In this document: positions 61,191 to 64,000 of the stretch, piece by piece
Position numbering within the stretch: position 1 is the first letter of the stretch
How the letters are laid out: each line of letters opens with the position of its first letter
Notes under the pieces: generated by a model
Seen by the model: only the letters and a program-made list of their open reading frames with translations
Database searches by the model: none
Told to the model about the DNA's origin: nothing
Source of the DNA: Fodinibacter sp963763015
Lineage (GTDB): Bacteria; Actinomycetota; Actinomycetes; Actinomycetales; Dermatophilaceae
Assembly: GCA_963763015.1 (NCBI GenBank)
Contig: CAVXML010000007.1
Location: forward strand, 124,001 to 188,000
Direction of reading: 5' to 3'
DNA: 64,000 nt
Made by a program: the position numbers and the translations under genes

Positions 61191-61697
61191 TCAGAGACGG
61201 CGGCACTGGTCCTCCTTGTTCCCTCCGACGAGGTTGCCGGTGCCCGTGGGGGCGGGAACGTTCTCCTTGCACTGGAGGTTGCCGTCGATGGTGTTGAACG
61301 AGACCGTCTTGGTGCCGCTGAGGTTCGTGAAGAGCTGGACGTCGCCCTTGACGCGGTTCGACGCCAGCGTCGTCCCCCCACCCTGGGTGAGCTGGACGCT
61401 GCCTCCGACCCTGGAGGACTTCAGGGTGACGAAGCGGTGCCCCTCCGCCTGGACGTTGCCGTTGACATGGACCCGGGTGGCGGTGAGTGTCGCGCCCCTC
61501 TCGACCTTGAGGGTGCCCTTGAGGACCGTGCCGGTGAGCGTGCAGGTGTACCCCGCGGGGACCCGGACGTTGTCGAGGGTGACGGCTCCGATCGAGCCGC
61601 GACAGGTGCGCTCCTCCGCGGCCGCGGAGGGCGCGAGCGTGACGAGGGTGCCGAGGGACAGACCCAGGGCGGCGACTGCTGAGAGCGTGCGGGACAT
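61191..61697 (-). CDS. Small secreted beta-helix-like protein
   Basis: A 168-residue protein with a clear signal peptide (MSRTLSAVAALGLSLGTLV, cleavage near PSAAAEE at residue 27). The mature part has short repeated beta strands (GTLKVERGATLTATRVHVN, GSVQLTQGGGTTLASNRVKG, GNLQCKENVPAPTG) that suggest a small parallel beta-helix, with four cysteines likely in two disulfides. Family not certain. Its upstream region has three 11-bp-spaced GTGAG/GTGAAGG repeats like those before the giant gene, so it is probably controlled by the same regulators. Confidence 0.75.
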   Translation of the reverse strand: MSRTLSAVAALGLSLGTLVTLAPSAAAEERTCRGSIGAVTLDNVRVPAGYTCTLTGTVLKGTLKVERGATLTATRVHVNGNVQAEGHRFVTLKSSRVGGSVQLTQGGGTTLASNRVKGDVQLFTNLSGTKTVSFNTIDGNLQCKENVPAPTGTGNLVGGNKEDQCRRL

Positions 61698-61759
61698 GGC
61701 GAGCCTTTCGACGATCCGGGTCAGGTCGACCCGGGCACGCTCCAGACTCGCGCGCCACC

Positions 61760-61798
61760 GTGAGACGCCCGTGAGACCGAGGTGAAGGTGTCCTCATC
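61760..61798 (-). promoter_or_regulatory. Triple 11-bp-spaced repeat before the small secreted gene
   Basis: GTGAGAC at 61760, GTGAGAC at 61771 and GTGAAGG at 61782 are spaced by exactly 11 bp, followed by TGT and CCTCATC. This matches the site before the giant gene, and the spacing fits OmpR-family regulators that bind one face of the helix. It lies 63 bases upstream of the start codon at 61697. Confidence 0.65.
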
Positions 61799-61920
61799 TG
61801 CTCGCCGAGGGGACCGACGGAGAGCGGGTGACTGCGTCCGGATGCAGCCCAGGACCTGGGGGCCGTCTCGCAGGCGCACGCAATGGGCGAACCCGGACCG
61901 TCGCCGTCGGCCGGCCTTGG

Positions 61921-61938
61921 CAGGCGCCGCAGCGCCTG
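61921..61938 (-). terminator. Hairpin after the tRNA cluster
   Basis: CAGGCGC at 61921-61927 and GCGCCTG at 61932-61938 form a perfect 7-bp stem with loop CGCA, 37 bases past the end of tRNA-Phe in its direction of transcription. No T tract. Confidence 0.45.
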
Positions 61939-61975
61939 TCGCCGGGCTGCAGCCTCCGAACTCCGGCTGTGCGGG

Positions 61976-62049
61976 TGGCCAGGGGCGGGGTCGAACCGCC
62001 GACCTTCCGATTTTCAGTCGGACGCTCGTACCAACTGAGCTACCTGGCC
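61976..62049 (-). tRNA. tRNA-Phe (GAA)
   Basis: On the minus strand the 74-base gene starts GGCCAGGTAGCTCAG and pairs 7 bp with CCTGGCC at its 3' end. The anticodon loop reads CTGAAAA, anticodon GAA; the T arm has GGTTCGACC. CCA is not encoded. It is the third gene of the cluster. Confidence 0.95.
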
Positions 62050-62094
62050 GGACGAGACGGGCCGGCCGGATCTCACCGACCGCCCGCCTCGCAG

Positions 62095-62168
62095 CGACCC
62101 CGACGGGACTCGAACCCGCGACCTCCGCCGTGACAGGGCGGCGCGCTAACCAACTGCGCTACGGGGCC
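62095..62168 (-). tRNA. tRNA-Asp (GTC)
   Basis: The 74-base gene starts GGCCCCGTAGCGCAG, pairs with CGGGGTC (one G:U), has an anticodon loop CTGTCAC with anticodon GTC, and a T arm GGTTCGAGTCC. CCA is not encoded. It lies 45 bases upstream of tRNA-Phe. Confidence 0.95.
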
Positions 62169-62188
62169 TTGGTGAACAAGGCCGTACG

Positions 62189-62261
62189 TATCCCCAACGG
62201 GATTCGAACCCGTGCTACCGCCGTGAAAGGGCGGGGTCCTGGGCCGCTAGACGATGGGGAC
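62189..62261 (-). tRNA. tRNA-Glu (TTC)
   Basis: The 73-base gene starts GTCCCCATCGTCTAG, pairs with TGGGGAT, has an anticodon loop CTTTCAC with anticodon TTC, and a T arm GGTTCGAATCC. First gene of the Glu-Asp-Phe cluster, 20 bases before tRNA-Asp. Confidence 0.95.
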
Positions 62262-62325
62262 CCGACCTCGACCGGGCCTCAAGGTCGCGCGGCGCGCAGC
62301 GCTCGGTTCCGTCGAGGACTCCGAA

Positions 62326-62355
62326 AGCATAGGGGACGGTGCGCACCCTCGCCAA
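62326..62355 (-). promoter_or_regulatory. Likely promoter of the tRNA cluster
   Basis: On the minus strand TTGGCG (62355-62350) and TATGCT (62331-62326) lie 18 bases apart, about 65 bases upstream of tRNA-Glu. Confidence 0.5.
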
Positions 62356-62398
62356 AACGTCGCCCGCCGGCACCTGAGGGGCCCATGAGGCGGCCACG

Positions 62399-62445
62399 TC
62401 GTCAGCATGTGTTGACGATAGCGGCTCGTCAGCTTATGCTGACGA
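62399..62445. promoter_or_regulatory. Pair of 20-bp operators before the HTH gene
   Basis: TCGTCAGC-ATGT-GTTGACGA at 62399-62418 and TCGTCAGC-TTAT-GCTGACGA at 62426-62445 are inverted repeats of the same build; the second is perfect and extends to 62424-62447. They are 27 bp apart start to start and overlap both promoter boxes of the HTH gene. Confidence 0.75.
62412..62440 (+). promoter_or_regulatory. Promoter of the HTH-Clp N-domain genes
   Basis: TTGACG at 62412-62417 and TATGCT at 62435-62440 lie 17 bases apart. Transcription would begin about seven bases after the -10 box, at the ATG at 62448, implying a leaderless mRNA. The -35 box is inside operator 1 and the -10 box inside operator 2. 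Confidence 0.6.
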
Positions 62446-62447
62446 GC

Positions 62448-62660
62448 ATGACGCGATCCCCCACCGATCTCGCCGGCGACCTGGACAGCACCGACCCCTC
62501 GGTCGGCCTGCGCGCCGTCTCCGCACTCGGTCGCCTGCTCGACCAGCTCGAGGCCCTCCACGTGCGCAACGCCCGTGCCCAGGGCTGGTCCTGGCAGGAC
62601 ATCGCCGAGGCGCTCGGCGTCACCAAGCAGACCGTCCACCGCAAGCACTCCCGGAGGTAG
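62448..62660 (+). CDS. Small helix-turn-helix protein
   Basis: A 70-residue protein. Residues 20-42 form a helix (LRAVSALGRLLDQLEALHVRN), and residues 46-68 a helix-turn-helix (GWSWQDIAEALGVTKQTVHRKH) like sigma-70 region 4 or Crp-type HTH. It is short and has no sensing domain. The start codon abuts a perfect 24-bp palindrome, and no ribosome binding site is present, fitting leaderless translation; an ATG at 62436 would add four residues but lies in the -10 region. Probably an autoregulator. The Clp N-domain gene follows after 3 bases. Confidence 0.75.
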   Translation: MTRSPTDLAGDLDSTDPSVGLRAVSALGRLLDQLEALHVRNARAQGWSWQDIAEALGVTKQTVHRKHSRR

Positions 62661-62663
62661 ACC

Positions 62664-63341
62664 GTGTTCGAACGCTTCACGCGCGACGCCCGTACCGTCG
62701 TCGTGTCCACGCAGGACCTGTGCCAGTCCCTCGGCACCGACGAGGTTCGCCCGGTGCACCTCCTGCTCGCCCTGACCGAGGAGCGCAGCGCAGCGCGGAG
62801 CATCCTCGCCGCGCACGGCATCACCGAGGATGCCGTGCGCGAGGCCCTCGGTGCCCCACCGCCCGCGCGGCCGGCTCGGTCGACGGCCCCGCTCGGTGAC
62901 GACGACGCGGCCGCCCTGCGCTCCCTGGGCATCGACCTCGACGCCATCCGCGAGGCGGTGGACCGCCAGTTCGGCGAGGGCGCGCTCGACGGCGCCCAGG
63001 CCGCCGAGGACGCCGACCACGACGCCGGGTTCGACCCCGTCTCCGACGCCGAACCCGTCGACGACCTCGACAACCTCGACGGTGGTGGGGTCGCCACGGC
63101 CGACCCGGGTCGTCGACGGTTCGGCCTCGGCGGGCACGTCCGGTTCGGTCGCGGCTCGAGGAAGGTGCTCGAGCTCGCCGTGCGCGAGGCGATCCACCAG
63201 CGGTCCCGCGAGATCCGCTCCGAGCACCTCGCGCTGGCCGTCCTGCGCACGGACGACGAGGGCGTGCGCCTGCTCCTTCGCATGCTGGGGGTGGACACGC
63301 GCGCGGTCCGCAGCGATCTCGAGGGCCGCCGCAGCGCCTGA
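62664..63341 (+). CDS. Clp N-terminal (double Clp_N) domain protein
   Basis: A 225-residue protein with two Clp N-terminal repeats: residues 1-60 (FERFTRDARTVVVSTQDLCQ, VRPVHLLLALTEERSAARSIL) and about 165-220 (RKVLELAVREAIHQRSREIR, SEHLALAVLRTDDEGVRLLL). An acidic linker separates them (DDLDNLDGGG). No AAA+ ATPase domain is present, so it resembles a ClpC/ClpA N-domain alone and might act as an adaptor or decoy for substrate binding. GTG start with GGAGG about 7 bases upstream. Transcribed with the HTH gene. Confidence 0.85.
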   Translation: MFERFTRDARTVVVSTQDLCQSLGTDEVRPVHLLLALTEERSAARSILAAHGITEDAVREALGAPPPARPARSTAPLGDDDAAALRSLGIDLDAIREAVDRQFGEGALDGAQAAEDADHDAGFDPVSDAEPVDDLDNLDGGGVATADPGRRRFGLGGHVRFGRGSRKVLELAVREAIHQRSREIRSEHLALAVLRTDDEGVRLLLRMLGVDTRAVRSDLEGRRSA

Positions 63342-63375
63342 GGCCGGGCCCCCGAACGGGTGATGACCCAGCCCC

Positions 63376-64000
63376 TCAGCCGCGGGGCGTCGCCCACTCG
63401 AGGAGGCGGGCGGCATCCCACGTCGTGACGATGCGGTCCCACGGGACTCCCAGCCGCTCCGCCCGCTCGCAGCCGTACGCCTTCATGTCCAGCTGGCCGG
63501 GGGCGTGCGCGTCGGAGTCGATGGCGAAGACGCAGCCGAGCTCCAGGGCGAGCAGGATCAGCTCGTCCGGTGGGTCGCAGCGCTCCGGGCGGCTGTTGAT
63601 CTCGACCGCCGTGCCGTGCTCCGCGCAGGCCTCGAAGACCGCGCGGGCGTCGAAGTCGGACTGTGGGCGCGTTCCGCGCGAGCCCGTGACCAGCCGCCCG
63701 GTGCAGTGGCCAAGGACGTTGACTCGCGGGTTGGACACGGCGGTCACCATCCGCGCGGTCATCGGCCCCGCGTTCATCCGCAGCTTGCTGTGCACGGATG
63801 CCGTGACGAGGTCGAGCCGGGCGAGCATGGCGGGCGTCTGGTCCAGCGACCCGTCGTCGAGGATGTCGACCTCGATGCCCTTGAGCACCCGGAAGCGGCC
63901 GCCCAGGGACCGGTCGATGGCGTCGACGATGCCGATCTGCGACGTGAGCCGCTCGGCGGTGAGGCCGTTTGCCACCCGCAGCTGGGGGCTGTGGTCGGTG
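63376..64000 (-). CDS. PHP domain protein, C-terminal part (5' end outside window)
   Basis: The minus-strand frame is open from the right edge to a TGA at 63376-63378. Visible motifs are TDHSPQLRVANGL, GIEVDILDDGSLDQTP, VTASVHSKL, NVLGHCTGRLV, AVEINSRPERCDPPDE and FAIDSDAHAPGQLD, i.e. the metal-binding His, Glu and Asp set of PHP phosphoesterases of the PolX C-terminal type. About 208 residues are seen. It is either the PHP domain of a family X DNA polymerase or a stand-alone PHP protein; the missing N-terminus would decide. Confidence 0.88.
   Translation of the reverse strand, partial: TDHSPQLRVANGLTAERLTSQIGIVDAIDRSLGGRFRVLKGIEVDILDDGSLDQTPAMLARLDLVTASVHSKLRMNAGPMTARMVTAVSNPRVNVLGHCTGRLVTGSRGTRPQSDFDARAVFEACAEHGTAVEINSRPERCDPPDELILLALELGCVFAIDSDAHAPGQLDMKAYGCERAERLGVPWDRIVTTWDAARLLEWATPRG

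Overview
The window is very GC-rich DNA with dense genes, many ATGA/GTGA start-stop overlaps, GTG starts and typical actinobacterial families (DUF7144, DUF6325, DUF3072, deazaflavin-type reductases, EmrB/QacA-like MFS, kdpFABCDE). It most resembles a chromosomal segment of a high-GC actinomycete such as a member of the Intrasporangiaceae; that placement is inference from gene content, not from a marker gene. No rRNA, insertion sequence, phage module or CRISPR array was seen. Three tRNA genes lie near the right edge.

Left region (1-12.6 kb): the end of an HpcH/HpaI-type aldolase gene, small membrane and SHOCT-type proteins, a xanthine dehydrogenase operon (xdhA with a frameshift, xdhB, xdhC), an LLM flavin oxidoreductase gene broken by three poly-G indels, a deazaflavin-type reductase, an acyltransferase-3 membrane protein, a CPBP membrane protease-like protein, an L-asparaginase and a DUF1269 protein. 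Region 12.7-22.2 kb: a P2-type cation ATPase (one frameshift) with a DedA protein, a divergent TetR/MFS efflux pair with two near-identical palindromic operators, several membrane proteins, a 5'-truncated TetR gene at a probable rearrangement, and a diacylglycerol-kinase-like gene.

Region 22.2-32.6 kb joins polyhydroxyalkanoate metabolism (phaC-phaZ and a phasin-like coiled-coil protein) to an aromatic ring-cleavage operon (extradiol dioxygenase, FAH-family hydrolase, acyl-CoA synthetase-like, DoxX, MhpA-like hydroxylase). One TetR gene sits between them. The palindrome TGACGA-NN-TCGTCA, perfect or degenerate, occurs upstream of phaC, of the phasin-like gene and twice in the tetR/dioxygenase intergenic region, so all appear to form one regulon. 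A decayed second TetR copy lies next to the phasin-like gene.

Region 32.7-41.9 kb is a complete kdpFABCDE potassium-uptake operon with its sensor kinase and regulator, followed by a stand-alone DUF4118 protein and a receiver-only response regulator. Region 42-61.7 kb is a signalling and surface island: three related sensor kinases, two OmpR-type regulators, and three secreted proteins. One of these is a giant protein of about 4,030 residues built from right-handed beta-helix modules, about 17 Ig-like repeats and three DNRLRE-type domains. A shared upstream motif with 11-bp periodicity (GTGAG-type repeats followed by GTGAAGG-N3-CCTNATC) precedes the giant gene and a small secreted beta-helix-like gene, with a weaker copy before the third secreted gene.

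Right end (61.9-64 kb): a minus-strand tRNA-Glu/Asp/Phe cluster; a divergent, apparently leaderless and autoregulated HTH gene followed by a Clp N-domain gene; and the C-terminal part of a PHP-domain protein. Six single-base-type indels interrupt four otherwise good genes, while the 12-kb giant gene and the 7-kb kdp operon are intact. Whether the indels are sequencing errors or real decay cannot be settled from the sequence alone.
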